This document shows, piece after piece, positions 1-8,895 of a stretch of 64,000 bases of DNA; the first letter of the stretch is position 1, and each line of letters starts with the position of its first letter. Made by a program: the position numbers and the translations under genes. This DNA is from Streptomyces pactum (GTDB lineage: Bacteria > Actinomycetota > Actinomycetes > Streptomycetales > Streptomycetaceae). The stretch is taken from positions 8,040,001 through 8,104,000 of the forward strand of contig NZ_CP019724.1 of NCBI RefSeq assembly GCF_002005225.1, read 5' to 3'. Under the pieces are notes generated by a model, which worked only from the letters and a program-made list of their open reading frames with translations, was not told the DNA's origin and made no database searches.

Positions 1-211
1 CGTTGTCCGGGTTGGCGCTGATCTTCGGATGGGTCAGCACGGCGCGCACGTCCTCGTGCCGGGTCACCAGCCAGATCGGTACGCCGTTCGGCAGGTGCGA
101 CAGGACCAGGCCCTGCCGCGCCCGGTGGCTCGCGTACTGGGACAGCGGCAGCGGTTCCTCGGGCGTGCGCAGGGGGAAGCCGACCACCGTGGGGTCTGTG
201 CTGGTCGTCAT
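1..211 (-). CDS. fscP: Cytochrome P450, N-terminal part (candicidin FscP-like), cut by the window edge
   Basis: Seventy N-terminal residues are visible. They read like the start of a bacterial class I P450: a Pro-rich leader, then a strand with VTRHEDVRAVLTHPKIS, the usual segment before helix B. The haem Cys region lies outside the window. Its ATG shares the ATGA overlap (208-211) with the stop of the aminotransferase upstream, so the two are translationally coupled. In candicidin, amphotericin and nystatin clusters the P450 in this position (FscP/AmphN/NysN) oxidises the C16 methyl branch to a carboxyl. That role is inferred from gene order, because the family alone cannot give it. Confidence 0.8.
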   Translation of the reverse strand, partial: MTTSTDPTVVGFPLRTPEEPLPLSQYASHRARQGLVLSHLPNGVPIWLVTRHEDVRAVLTHPKISANPDN

Positions 212-1350
212 GTCCGTTCCTTCTTCCTCTTCCTGAGGTTCTGAGGCTCGACTTCCCGGGGGTCCGGCTTCCTGAGGGGCGACGTCTCCGCTCGCCCCGC
301 GGCGTAGAACTCCCGGACGGCGGCGGTGACGTACTCCTGGTCGGCGGCGGTCAGGCCCGTGTGGGTGGGCAGGTACAGCCCGTCCTCGCTGAAGCGGTGC
401 GCGTTGAGCGACGGCCACACCGGGTCCAGGTAACCGGGCTGCCGGCTCATGGGCTTGAAGAACAGCCGGGTCTCGATGCCCCGGTCGGCGAGATGGGCGC
501 GCAGCTCATCGCGGCGCTCGGCCCGCAGGTCGTACATCCACAGCACGTCCCGCGGCGGCATCAGCGTGATCCCGGGTACGTCCTCGAGCCCGGCGTCGTA
601 GCGGGCCTCGATCTCGCGGCGGGCGGCCAGGATCTCGTCCAGCCGCTCCACCTGCGCCAGCGCGACGGCCGCCTGCATGGCCGTCATGCGGAAGTTGTAG
701 GCCAGCTTCTTGTGCAGGAAGCTGTGGTCGCGGGTGAATGCCATGGCCCGCAGATGCGCGAGCTGTCCGGCCAGCCGGGGGTCGTCGGTGAGGCAGATCC
801 CGCCCTCGCCCGAGGTGATGATCTTGTTGGCGAAGAGCGAGAAGCAGGCGATGTCGCCGACCGGCCGCACGCCGTGCGCCTCCGCGGAGTCCTCCACCAC
901 CCGCAGGTTGTACTGGTGGGCGAGGTCCATCACCGCGTCCATGTCGCAGCGGCGCCCGTAGACGTGCACCGGCATCAGCGCCTTGGTGCGCGGGGTGATC
1001 CGCTCCTCGATCAGGGAGACGTCGATGTTCAGGTCGTCCCCGCAGTCCACGAAGACGGGTGTAGCCCCGGTGTACGTCACCGCCCACGCGGACGCCACCA
1101 TGGTGAACTCCGGCACGATCACCTCGTCGCCGGGACCGACGCCGAGTGCGCGCAGCGCCAGGGTCAGCGCGGCCGTGCCCGAGGAGCACGCGACGCCGTG
1201 TGCCACGCCGTTCCACTCGGCGAACGCCTCCTCGAAACGGCCCACGTACGGGCCCTGGGAGGAGATCCAGCCGTCGGACACGGCGTCGGTGACGTACTCC
1301 AGTTCACGCCCGTCGAGCGCGGGCCGGGAGACGGGGTGGGTGAAAGACAT
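208..1350 (-). CDS. fscMII: DegT/DnrJ/EryC1 aminotransferase (mycosamine formation, FscMII-like)
   Basis: This is a PLP-dependent sugar aminotransferase of about 380 residues. The fold-type I signatures are present: SSGTAALTLALRALGVGPGD near residues 56-75, VEDSAEAHG near 152-160, and the Schiff-base lysine in SLFANKIITSGEGG (K176). In polyene clusters the neighbour of the mycosaminyltransferase is the GDP-3-keto-6-deoxymannose aminotransferase that makes GDP-mycosamine, and that is the likely role here. I chose the ATG at 1350 (MSFTHPVSRPALDG). A longer frame to 1398 adds only a low-complexity leader, while 1350 has GAGGA just upstream. The C-terminal ~25 residues are a Lys/Arg-rich tail. 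It lies downstream of the glycosyltransferase on the same strand and overlaps the P450 start by 4 bp. Confidence 0.85.
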   Translation of the reverse strand: MSFTHPVSRPALDGRELEYVTDAVSDGWISSQGPYVGRFEEAFAEWNGVAHGVACSSGTAALTLALRALGVGPGDEVIVPEFTMVASAWAVTYTGATPVFVDCGDDLNIDVSLIEERITPRTKALMPVHVYGRRCDMDAVMDLAHQYNLRVVEDSAEAHGVRPVGDIACFSLFANKIITSGEGGICLTDDPRLAGQLAHLRAMAFTRDHSFLHKKLAYNFRMTAMQAAVALAQVERLDEILAARREIEARYDAGLEDVPGITLMPPRDVLWMYDLRAERRDELRAHLADRGIETRLFFKPMSRQPGYLDPVWPSLNAHRFSEDGLYLPTHTGLTAADQEYVTAAVREFYAAGRAETSPLRKPDPREVEPQNLRKRKKERT

Positions 1351-1419
1351 GCGTCCTCGCTGCGGTGACTGGAAGGAGGGGGGCGGCCGGTCCTGCACCG
1401 GCCGCCGGACGGACCGGTG

Positions 1420-2796
1420 TCACGGCGTCGGCAGCAGGCCCAGGACCAGGTCGGCCGCCGCCTTGCGTCCGCCGGCCGCCTTCTGGAGCGCGCCCAGCCG
1501 CTCCGCGCACTCGCGGTAGGCCGGGTCCTCGGTTACCCGGGTGAGCTTGTCGACGACGTCGTCCGGGTCGACGGTCTGCGGCCGGTCCAGGGTCAGGCTG
1601 ATGCCGAAGTCCCGGCCGCGCACCGCCTGGTCGAAGCAGTCCACCCACAGCGGGCGGACCACCTGCGGCTTACCGAAGTACACGCCCTCGTGGTAGGCGT
1701 TGCCGCCGCCGTGGGAGAAGAACACCGACACGTTCGGGTGGGCCAGGACATCCAGTTGGGACGGCACCCAGCTCTCCACCCGCAGGTTGTCCGGCAGGGA
1801 CCCCGCCGGCGGCAGCAGGTGCTGCTGCTCCTGAGGCAGTTTCCACAGGAACTGGTGGCGGTCCGACAGCCGGCGGGCCACCTCCACCAGCGCCCCGACC
1901 TCGGCGCGGGTCAGCCGCGTGATGGTGCCGAAGCCCATGTAGACCACGGACGACTGCCGGTCCAGCCAGGCGGAGACGTCGTCGGCGTCCGGGGCCTCGG
2001 GCAGCGGCGGCAGCAGCGCGCCCACCAGCCGCACCTTGTCCGGGACCTCGAAGGGGTAGTCCAGCTCGGGGATGGAGGAGCACAGCACCATCGCGGCGCC
2101 GTCCACCCGCGTCAGCGCGTTGGGCGGCGCGATGCCCAGCTCCTTGCGCAGGGCGGCGTCCTCCTTGAGGACCCTGCCCATCCGCGGGTTCAGGAACATG
2201 CCCAGCGTCCGCCACTTGAACATCGTGTTGGCCAGCCGCTGCCGGGGGGTCATCTCCAGCGGCAGCCCGGAGTTGGGCACCGGGAAGTTCTTGGGGGTGT
2301 ACGAGGAACCGAAGGGATTGTGGGAGGTCAGCACGTTGCTGGCGACGAACGGAACGGACAGCACGTACGGAATGCCGTGCGCCAGCGCCAGGTCCACGCC
2401 GAAGCCGCTGACGCAGTCGATGACCATCAGGGCCGGCCGCACCTGTCGGACCGCCTTCTCCAGCGCCCGGTACTTGCGCGCCTGCAGCGCCGGCCTGTAC
2501 GACTGCCGGACCACGGCCCGGTGCGCCTTGAACCGGGAGGACTGGGTCACTTCCCGGTAGACGGCGTCGTCCCAGGTCACCGCCGACAGCTCGGACACCA
2601 CCTCGCCCAGCGAGGCGAACGACACCGCGGACGCGGAGGCCAGCCCCGCCACGTCCGCGCGCCGGTGCTCGTCGGTGGCGAACCACAGGTCGGGGACACC
2701 GCGCCGGGCCAGCTCCCCGGCCAGCACCAGCAACGGGTTGAGCAGCCCGCTCTCGGGGAGGCTGACGAAGAGGATCGGCCGTGCGGCGGAGTCCAT
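1420..2796 (-). CDS. fscMI: Macrolide glycosyltransferase (mycosaminyltransferase, FscMI-like)
   Basis: A GT-B, GT1/MGT-type glycosyltransferase of 458 residues. The N-terminal acceptor domain begins RPILFVSLPESGLLNPLL. The C-terminal nucleotide-sugar domain carries FFSHGGGNAYHEG and PLWVDCFDQ, the usual donor-binding HGG and D/Q motifs. The ATG at 2796 has GAAAGG upstream; extension to 2928 gives only Arg/Pro-rich shadow sequence. Position next to a mycosamine aminotransferase and a candicidin-type regulator set suggests it attaches mycosamine to the polyene aglycone. It is transcribed away from the first LAL gene, and the shared 320-bp intergenic region holds a PimM-type box. Confidence 0.85.
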   Translation of the reverse strand: MDSAARPILFVSLPESGLLNPLLVLAGELARRGVPDLWFATDEHRRADVAGLASASAVSFASLGEVVSELSAVTWDDAVYREVTQSSRFKAHRAVVRQSYRPALQARKYRALEKAVRQVRPALMVIDCVSGFGVDLALAHGIPYVLSVPFVASNVLTSHNPFGSSYTPKNFPVPNSGLPLEMTPRQRLANTMFKWRTLGMFLNPRMGRVLKEDAALRKELGIAPPNALTRVDGAAMVLCSSIPELDYPFEVPDKVRLVGALLPPLPEAPDADDVSAWLDRQSSVVYMGFGTITRLTRAEVGALVEVARRLSDRHQFLWKLPQEQQHLLPPAGSLPDNLRVESWVPSQLDVLAHPNVSVFFSHGGGNAYHEGVYFGKPQVVRPLWVDCFDQAVRGRDFGISLTLDRPQTVDPDDVVDKLTRVTEDPAYRECAERLGALQKAAGGRKAAADLVLGLLPTP

Positions 2797-3117
2797 GGGG
2801 GCCCTTTCACGAGGTGAGTGCCGAGGTCGCCGGTGCCCGCTCGGGCACGTCCGACGGCGAGGAGGGTGCTGCGCGTGCGCGGCCGCCGGCCGGGGCGGGG
2901 CGCGCGGGCGGCGCCGACCGCACCACAACTTGATCTCACGGCGGGTACCGGGAAATCCTTAGACTTCCCCGCCCGTCGGGCATCCGGGGACGGACGCGGG
3001 CCGGTGCGACCGGCGCTCCCTGTACGGTGTTCCGAACTGAGCGTTCCGGATGTGCCGATCATGCGGACGCCCACCGGACCGCCGGCCCCGGCCTCAGCAC
3101 GAAGCAAGGGAGACGAC
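2797..3117. other. Divergent intergenic region between glycosyltransferase and LAL regulator
   Basis: About 320 bp without a gene. It must hold the promoters of the glycosyltransferase operon (leftward) and the LAL operon (rightward). It contains the PimM-like box listed separately and an AAGGGAG ribosome binding site just before the GTG at 3118. I saw no other convincing element. Confidence 0.6.
2947..2962. promoter_or_regulatory. PimM/FscRI-type PAS-LuxR operator
   Basis: ACCGGGAAATCCTTAG matches 13 of 16 positions of the PimM operator consensus as I recall it (CTVGGGAWWTCCCBAG), including the whole GGGAWWTCC core and the terminal AG. It sits between the divergent glycosyltransferase and LAL genes. 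A PAS-LuxR regulator is encoded 9 kb away in the same cluster. The match is seen in the sequence; binding is inferred from orthologous polyene regulators. Confidence 0.6.
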
Positions 3118-6024
3118 GTGACGAACCGGGCACGGGTCAGTGGCCCGTCCCTCCCACTGGTGGGCCGCGCGGCCCACCTGGAGACGCTCGCCGCCAGGGC
3201 CGCCACCGCCCGCGCCGGCCGCCCGCAACTCGTCGTCCTGGACGGCCCGGCGGGAGCCGGCAAGACGTCCCTGCTGCGCGCCGCACTCGACGGCGGCGGC
3301 CCCTTCGACGGCATGACCGTGCTGTACGGAGCCTGCCGCGCGGTCGACTCGGCCCACGGTTACAGCGGCGTCCGTGCCCTGTTCGGACCGCTGAACCCGA
3401 CCGCCCGGCGCGGCCGCGCCGCCACCCTTCTCGACGGCGCCGCCCGCCACGCGCTGCCCGCGCTCGCGCCCGACCTCTCCGACACCGCCCACGGCAACGG
3501 CTTCGCGGTCATGAACGGCCTGTACTGGCTGTCCGCCAACCTGATGGCGGACCGGCCGCTGGTGCTCGCTCTCGACGACGTCCACTGGTGCGACGAACGG
3601 TCCCTGCGCTGGCTGGACTTCCTGCTGCGGCGCGCCGACGACATGCCCCTGCTCGTCGTGCTCGCCCTGCGCACCGAGTCCGGCCCCGCGGCCGGCCCCG
3701 CCCTCACCGACCTCGTGGCCCACCACCAGCACCTGCCGCTGCGCCTGACCGCCCTGTCGGCACCGGAGGTCGGGGAACTCGTCCGCAGCGCCCTGCCCGG
3801 CACCGAGCCGAGTGCCTCGTTCGTCGCCGCGCTCACCTCCGTGACCGGCGGCAACCCACTGGAACTCCAGTGGCTGCTGCACCGGTTGCACTCCGCCGGG
3901 GTCCGCGCCGACGACGCGGGCGCCGAGCGCGTCACCGAGATCGGTGGACGCGTCATCGCCCCCGCGGTGCAGGAGGTCCTCGACGGTCAGCCCGGCCGGG
4001 TGCGAGAGGTGGCCCGGGCCCTCGCCGTGCTCGGCCCGGAACACCCCGAGCACCTCGCGGCCCTGGCCGGCGTCTCCCTCGTCCAGGCCGAGGAGGCACT
4101 GGAGATCCTGCGCCGCGCCGCGCTCCTCCAGCCCGACCGGCTCGAACTCCTGCACGACGTGGTGCGTACCGCCATCCTCTCCACCCTCGGTCCCGCGGCA
4201 CTCGCCCGGCTGCGCACCCGCGCCGCCCAACTGCTCAGCGACGTGGGACGGTCGCCCGAACAGATCGCCGGGCAACTGCTGCTGCTGCCCGAGGCGGACG
4301 AGCCGTGGATGACGTCCGTGCTGTCGGCCGCCGCCGCCCAGGCCGAACAGCGGGGCGCGCCGGAGGCCGCCGCCCGCTATCTCGAACTGGTGCTGCGGGC
4401 GGCCCCGGACGATCCCCAGGCGCGGATGCGGCTGGCCGAGTGCCTGGCCGAGACGGACCCGGCCCGGTCGGTGACCCTGCTGCGCGAGGCGCTGGACCTG
4501 GCGGACGACGTACGGACGCGGGCCACGGTCGCCGTCCGGTTCGGCCTGGCCTGCCTCAGCGTCCAGCGATCGCCCGAGGGGGCCCGGGTCCTGACTGAAG
4601 CCCTGGACGCCCTCGACACCGCACTCGGTCCCGTCCCCGAGCCCGCAGACCAGGAGCTGCGTACCTTCGTCGAGTCCGCCCTGCTGATCGTCGGCGCCGA
4701 CGAGAAGTCCACCATGCCGCTGGTGCGCGCGCGTGCCGCGCGGCTCACCCCGCCGCCGGGTCACACCCCCGCCCAGCGCCAGCAACTCGCCATGCTCACC
4801 GTGCTCACCGCGATGGACGGCCGGTCCGCGTCACAAGCGGTGCGGCAGGCCCGCCGCGCCCTGCACTCTCCCGGCGTGCCGCTCGGCGCCTGGTCCCTGC
4901 TGCCGGCCTCCCTGGTCCTGTCCCTCGCCGACGAGACCGGTGAGGCGCTCGCCGCGCTGGAGACGGTGCTCGTCGACAGCCGGCGCTCCGCCGCCGTGTG
5001 GACGTACGTCCTCGCGCTCGGCACCCGCGCCTTCGTCCACCTCGACAACGGTGTCATCACGCACGCCATGGCCGACGCCCAGACCGCCATGGAACTCCTC
5101 GGCGACCAGGAGTGGGGCGAGGGTGCCGCCATGCCGCAGACCGCCTACGCGGTCGCCCTCACCGAGCGCGGGGAGCCCGCCCGGGCGGAAGAGGTACTCG
5201 ACACGATCAAGCGCCCCCGCCTGGACCGGTTCGTGTGGGAGTACCACTGGTACCTCATGGCCCGAGCCCGGGCGCGCCGGGCCCGGGGCGACGCCCAGGG
5301 CGCCCTGGACCTACTGCGGACCTGCGGGGACTCCCTGGCCGAGTGCGGACTCGCCAACCCGGTGCTGGCCCCTTGGTGGCTGGACGCCGCCTGCCTGCTG
5401 GCCGACGCCGGCCGGCACGCCGAGGCGCGGGCGACGGCCGGACACGGGGCCGCGCTCGCCGAACGCTGGGGGACCCGGCGTGCCCTGGGCTACGCCGCCC
5501 TCGCCCGCGGGGCCGCCACCCCCGGACCGGACGGAACGGCACTGCTCCGGGAGGCCGCCGGGAGGCTGGCGGCCTCGCCGGCCCACGCCGACCACGCCCG
5601 GGCGCTGGTGCACCTGGGCCGGGCGCTGCTGGCCGAGGGCGAGCGGCGCGAGGCCCGTGAGCACCTGCGCGACGCCGTCGCCCTCGCCCGTCGCTGCGGC
5701 TCGCTCGCCCTCGCCCGGCAGGCCCGCGAGATCCTGGTCGGGGCCGGCGGACGGATGCGGGAGATCACCGTGTCGCCCCTGGACATGCTGACCGGCACCG
5801 AACGCACGGTGGCCACGCTGGTCGCCTCCGGAGCGAGCAACCGGGAGGCCGCCGAGTCCCTGTTCGTCACGGTGCGCACGGTGGAGCTGCATCTCACGAG
5901 CGTCTACCGCAAGCTCGGCGTCACCCGCCGCGCCGACCTCGCCGCCGTCCTGGACACCGACGTCCTGCCCGCTCAGGCGCCCCACGACGCGTACGCCCGG
6001 CCGACCGCACCCTGGCGGGGATGA
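3118..6024 (+). CDS. fscRIV: LAL-family (large ATP-binding LuxR) regulator, FscRIV-like
   Basis: A 968-residue pathway-specific activator. An N-terminal AAA/STAND ATPase has an intact Walker A (GPAGAGKTS, about residues 42-50) and Walker B (LVLALDDVHWCDE). A long TPR-like middle is followed by a C-terminal LuxR HTH (LTGTERTVATLVASG...NREAAESLFVTVRTVELHL). I chose GTG 3118, which has AAGGGAG at good spacing; upstream in-frame sequence looks non-coding. The stop overlaps the next ATG as ATGA at 6021-6024, so it is coupled to the second LAL gene. Of the three LAL proteins here it is the only one with fully canonical nucleotide-binding motifs. The RII-RIV numbering is by analogy with the FR-008 order and is tentative. 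Confidence 0.8.
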   Translation: MTNRARVSGPSLPLVGRAAHLETLAARAATARAGRPQLVVLDGPAGAGKTSLLRAALDGGGPFDGMTVLYGACRAVDSAHGYSGVRALFGPLNPTARRGRAATLLDGAARHALPALAPDLSDTAHGNGFAVMNGLYWLSANLMADRPLVLALDDVHWCDERSLRWLDFLLRRADDMPLLVVLALRTESGPAAGPALTDLVAHHQHLPLRLTALSAPEVGELVRSALPGTEPSASFVAALTSVTGGNPLELQWLLHRLHSAGVRADDAGAERVTEIGGRVIAPAVQEVLDGQPGRVREVARALAVLGPEHPEHLAALAGVSLVQAEEALEILRRAALLQPDRLELLHDVVRTAILSTLGPAALARLRTRAAQLLSDVGRSPEQIAGQLLLLPEADEPWMTSVLSAAAAQAEQRGAPEAAARYLELVLRAAPDDPQARMRLAECLAETDPARSVTLLREALDLADDVRTRATVAVRFGLACLSVQRSPEGARVLTEALDALDTALGPVPEPADQELRTFVESALLIVGADEKSTMPLVRARAARLTPPPGHTPAQRQQLAMLTVLTAMDGRSASQAVRQARRALHSPGVPLGAWSLLPASLVLSLADETGEALAALETVLVDSRRSAAVWTYVLALGTRAFVHLDNGVITHAMADAQTAMELLGDQEWGEGAAMPQTAYAVALTERGEPARAEEVLDTIKRPRLDRFVWEYHWYLMARARARRARGDAQGALDLLRTCGDSLAECGLANPVLAPWWLDAACLLADAGRHAEARATAGHGAALAERWGTRRALGYAALARGAATPGPDGTALLREAAGRLAASPAHADHARALVHLGRALLAEGERREAREHLRDAVALARRCGSLALARQAREILVGAGGRMREITVSPLDMLTGTERTVATLVASGASNREAAESLFVTVRTVELHLTSVYRKLGVTRRADLAAVLDTDVLPAQAPHDAYARPTAPWRG

Positions 6025-8891
6025 TGCGGGAGAGACGGCAGCGAGACGAGACGGTCAACAACACGTCAGCGGGGTGTCCCGACCTGCCCGGGCCTCTATA
6101 CGATCATGAGATGCCGCTCGCCGAGCTGTCCCTGCTGGAGCGCGACCGGGAGCAGGCGGTGCTCTCCGCCGTGATCGGAGAGCTGTGTTCGGCCCGGCCC
6201 GCGGTGGTCATGGTGACGGGTGAGCCCGGCCTGGGGCAGAACGACCTGCTGCGCTGGGCCGCCCGGCACGCCGCCCGCAGAGGAGTGCGTGTCCTCACGG
6301 CCCGCGCCACTCCGGCCGAGCACGATCTGCGCTACGGCGTCGTCGGACAACTGCTGGCCCACGACGAGCAGTTCGCGTCCCAGCAGCCCAGCCTCCTGCT
6401 CCAGCAGCACCGGCCGGGCCGGTACCCCGGCCTGACCCGGCTGCTCACCACCTCCCGCGACCACCCCACGCTCCTCGTGGTGGAGAACGTCCACCGGCTC
6501 GACCCCGACTCGCAGCGCTGGCTGGAAGCCCTGGTGCGCCGGCTGCCGCGCGTGCCCGTGGCCTTGGTGACCAGCTCCACCGGCACCGCCGGCATCAGTC
6601 CCGAATGGTGCGCGAGCAGCCCGGTCACCGGCATGGCCACCACGGTCGAGCTGGCGCTGCCCGCCCTGACCGCGGTCGGCACGGCCACCGCGGTGGAGAC
6701 GGTCTGCGGCACCCCCGGCGACCCCGCCTTCACCGCCGCCGCCGTCGACGCGACCGCGGGCAACCCCGCCGTCCTGCGCGACGCCCTGTGCCGCTTCGCC
6801 CGCGCCGGGCACCGCCCCGACGCGGACCACGTGGACCACCTGCGGGCCGTCGCGGCCGAGGTGATCGGCGATCACACCGCCCAGATCCTCAGCGAACTGC
6901 GCGACCCCGTGGCCCTCGGCGCCCTGCGCGCCCTGGCCGTCTGCGGCGACCTCCTCGACTTCGCGCTGGTGATGGCCCTGGCCGGGGCGCGCTCCGTGCC
7001 CGAGATCCGGCTCCGCGCCGCCCTGGAGGACAGCGGTCTCGTCACCGTCCGGGACGGCCGGCCGCGGGTCGGCGGTCCCGTCGTCCGCGCCCGCATCCTG
7101 GAGGAGATGCCCGCGGACGAGCGGGCCGACCTGTACGCACGGGCCGCCGAACTCGCCCAGCGGGTGGCCGCGGACGACCAGGGCATCGCCGACCTGCTGC
7201 TGCCGGCCGGACCGGTCGACGCACCGTGGGCCGTGCACACGCTGCGCCGGGGGGCCGCCGCGGCCCTGCGCGCCGGACGGCGCGACCGCGCCGCCGCCTA
7301 CCTCACCCGCGCCCTGGACCTGCCGATGTCCCCCGAGGACCGCATCCGCGTCACCCTCCGGCTGGCCTCCGTCGAACTCGTCACCGCCCCGTCCGCCGCC
7401 GAACGCCGGCTGACCGGCATCATCCGCGCATCCGAGGAGACGTACGACCCCTTCCGGACCCGGGCGGCCGACCTGTGCCTGCTCGGCGGTGCCGCCGACG
7501 GGGCCCGCCGCGCCCTCGCCACGGTCCTCGACGAAGGCCGGCGCAGCACGCCCGCCGACCCGGACACGGCGAGGGCGGACGCCGTCCGGCGGGACGAACT
7601 GACCGCCCTGCTCCGTCTGGCGCAGCCCTACCGCGACGACCCCCTCGAGCTGGACGTCCCGTGCGTCGCGGACCTCCCCGGGCCCCCGCACGGTCCCGCC
7701 GCCACCGGTGTCCGGGCGTGGGTGGCCGCGATGCGCGGAGACGACCGGCCGACGGCGCGCCGGCTGGCCCGCGCCGCGCTGGATCCCGACCGCGCCTGGG
7801 GGCCCCCGCTCACCGTTCCCCGGCTGCTCGCCTGCCGGGTACTCCTCCTCACCGAGGACGGGGACGAGGCCGCGGCCCATCTCTGCGCCCTCATCGCCGA
7901 GGGCCACCGCGAACGCTGCCCGACGACCCTCGCCCACGCCCTCGCCACCCGAGCCGACCTCCACCTGCGTCACGGCCGGCCCGACGCGGCCGCCCACGAC
8001 CTGGCCGCCGCCGACCTCGAACTCCCTCCCGGCAGCCGGCATCCGCTGTCCTACCCCTACTGGACCGCCCTCGCGCTCATCGCCGAGCTCTGCGGCGGCC
8101 GTGCGGACCGGGCCCACGCGGTGACCCGCCGCCCGGTGCCGGTCCTCGCCGCGGAGGGGGTCGCCTGGGCCCAGTCACTGTTCGCCCGGGGACTGCTGGC
8201 CGAGGCCGAGGGCGACCCCCGCCGGGCACGCGCGCTCTTCCGCGCCTGCGGGCGCTGGCTGCTGCGCCACGACTGTCTCAACCCGGCCCTCATGCCCTGG
8301 CGCTCCCACGCGGCGGAGGCCGCCCACACCCTCGGCGACACCGAGGAGGCGCTGCGGCTGGCCCGCGAGGAGGTCGCCCTCGCCGAACGCTGGGGCGCCC
8401 CGGGCGTGCTCGGCAGGGCCCGGCTCCGCCTGGCCGGGATGACCGGCGAGGACCCGCCGCGGCACCCGGACGCGGCCCCCGGGACCCACCCCCGCGCCGG
8501 CTACGCCCCAACCGTCCTCGCTCCGGCCGCCGCCGGTGCACGGGGACACGCCCCCGTGCCCGGCACCGGACGCGCGGCCGGCCGTACGGCCCGCGCCACC
8601 ACCGGCCCCGCGGACCTCCACGCCCCGGACGCCCAAGGGCAGTCCGGACCGAGGACGGCTCCCGCCGACCGCGCGGCCGGCAGTGTGCCGCCCGCCTGGC
8701 GCGTCCTGTCGCCGGCGGAGCGCGAAACCGCCGTGCTCGCCGCCGGCGGACTGACCAACCGGGAGATAGCCGTCGCGCTCTCGGTGACCGCCCGGGCCGT
8801 CGAACTGCGACTCAGCGGTGTCTACCGCAAGCTGCGCATTCGAGGACGCGACGAACTGCGCGCACCGATCCACGGCACGGAGGGCGACTGA
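6021..8891 (+). CDS. fscRIII: LAL-family regulator with degenerate ATPase motifs, FscRIII-like
   Basis: A 956-residue LAL protein. The C-terminal LuxR HTH is intact ([20 protein letters not shown]...[17 protein letters not shown]). The N-terminal P-loop reads GEPGLGQND where GxxGxGK[ST] is expected, so the phosphate-binding Lys and the Ser/Thr are both lost. The Walker B region reads LLVVENVHR rather than a DD motif. It may not bind or hydrolyse ATP normally. The start at 6021 is supported by the 4-bp overlap with the upstream stop. An ATG at 6111 ([14 protein letters not shown]) is a possible alternative and fits the usual LAL N-terminus, but has no clear ribosome site. An Ala/Gly/Pro-rich linker lies before the HTH (about residues 815-890). 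Confidence 0.78.
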   Translation: MMRERRQRDETVNNTSAGCPDLPGPLYDHEMPLAELSLLERDREQAVLSAVIGELCSARPAVVMVTGEPGLGQNDLLRWAARHAARRGVRVLTARATPAEHDLRYGVVGQLLAHDEQFASQQPSLLLQQHRPGRYPGLTRLLTTSRDHPTLLVVENVHRLDPDSQRWLEALVRRLPRVPVALVTSSTGTAGISPEWCASSPVTGMATTVELALPALTAVGTATAVETVCGTPGDPAFTAAAVDATAGNPAVLRDALCRFARAGHRPDADHVDHLRAVAAEVIGDHTAQILSELRDPVALGALRALAVCGDLLDFALVMALAGARSVPEIRLRAALEDSGLVTVRDGRPRVGGPVVRARILEEMPADERADLYARAAELAQRVAADDQGIADLLLPAGPVDAPWAVHTLRRGAAAALRAGRRDRAAAYLTRALDLPMSPEDRIRVTLRLASVELVTAPSAAERRLTGIIRASEETYDPFRTRAADLCLLGGAADGARRALATVLDEGRRSTPADPDTARADAVRRDELTALLRLAQPYRDDPLELDVPCVADLPGPPHGPAATGVRAWVAAMRGDDRPTARRLARAALDPDRAWGPPLTVPRLLACRVLLLTEDGDEAAAHLCALIAEGHRERCPTTLAHALATRADLHLRHGRPDAAAHDLAAADLELPPGSRHPLSYPYWTALALIAELCGGRADRAHAVTRRPVPVLAAEGVAWAQSLFARGLLAEAEGDPRRARALFRACGRWLLRHDCLNPALMPWRSHAAEAAHTLGDTEEALRLAREEVALAERWGAPGVLGRARLRLAGMTGEDPPRHPDAAPGTHPRAGYAPTVLAPAAAGARGHAPVPGTGRAAGRTARATTGPADLHAPDAQGQSGPRTAPADRAAGSVPPAWRVLSPAERETAVLAAGGLTNREIAVALSVTARAVELRLSGVYRKLRIRGRDELRAPIHGTEGD

Positions 8892-8895
8892 CCGC

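Noticed and set aside
361..1368. Long open frames on the strand opposite the aminotransferase, and similar frames under many other genes
   Set aside because: High-GC DNA gives long antisense frames. They are Arg/Pro/Gly-rich, lack domains, and lie exactly under well-supported genes.
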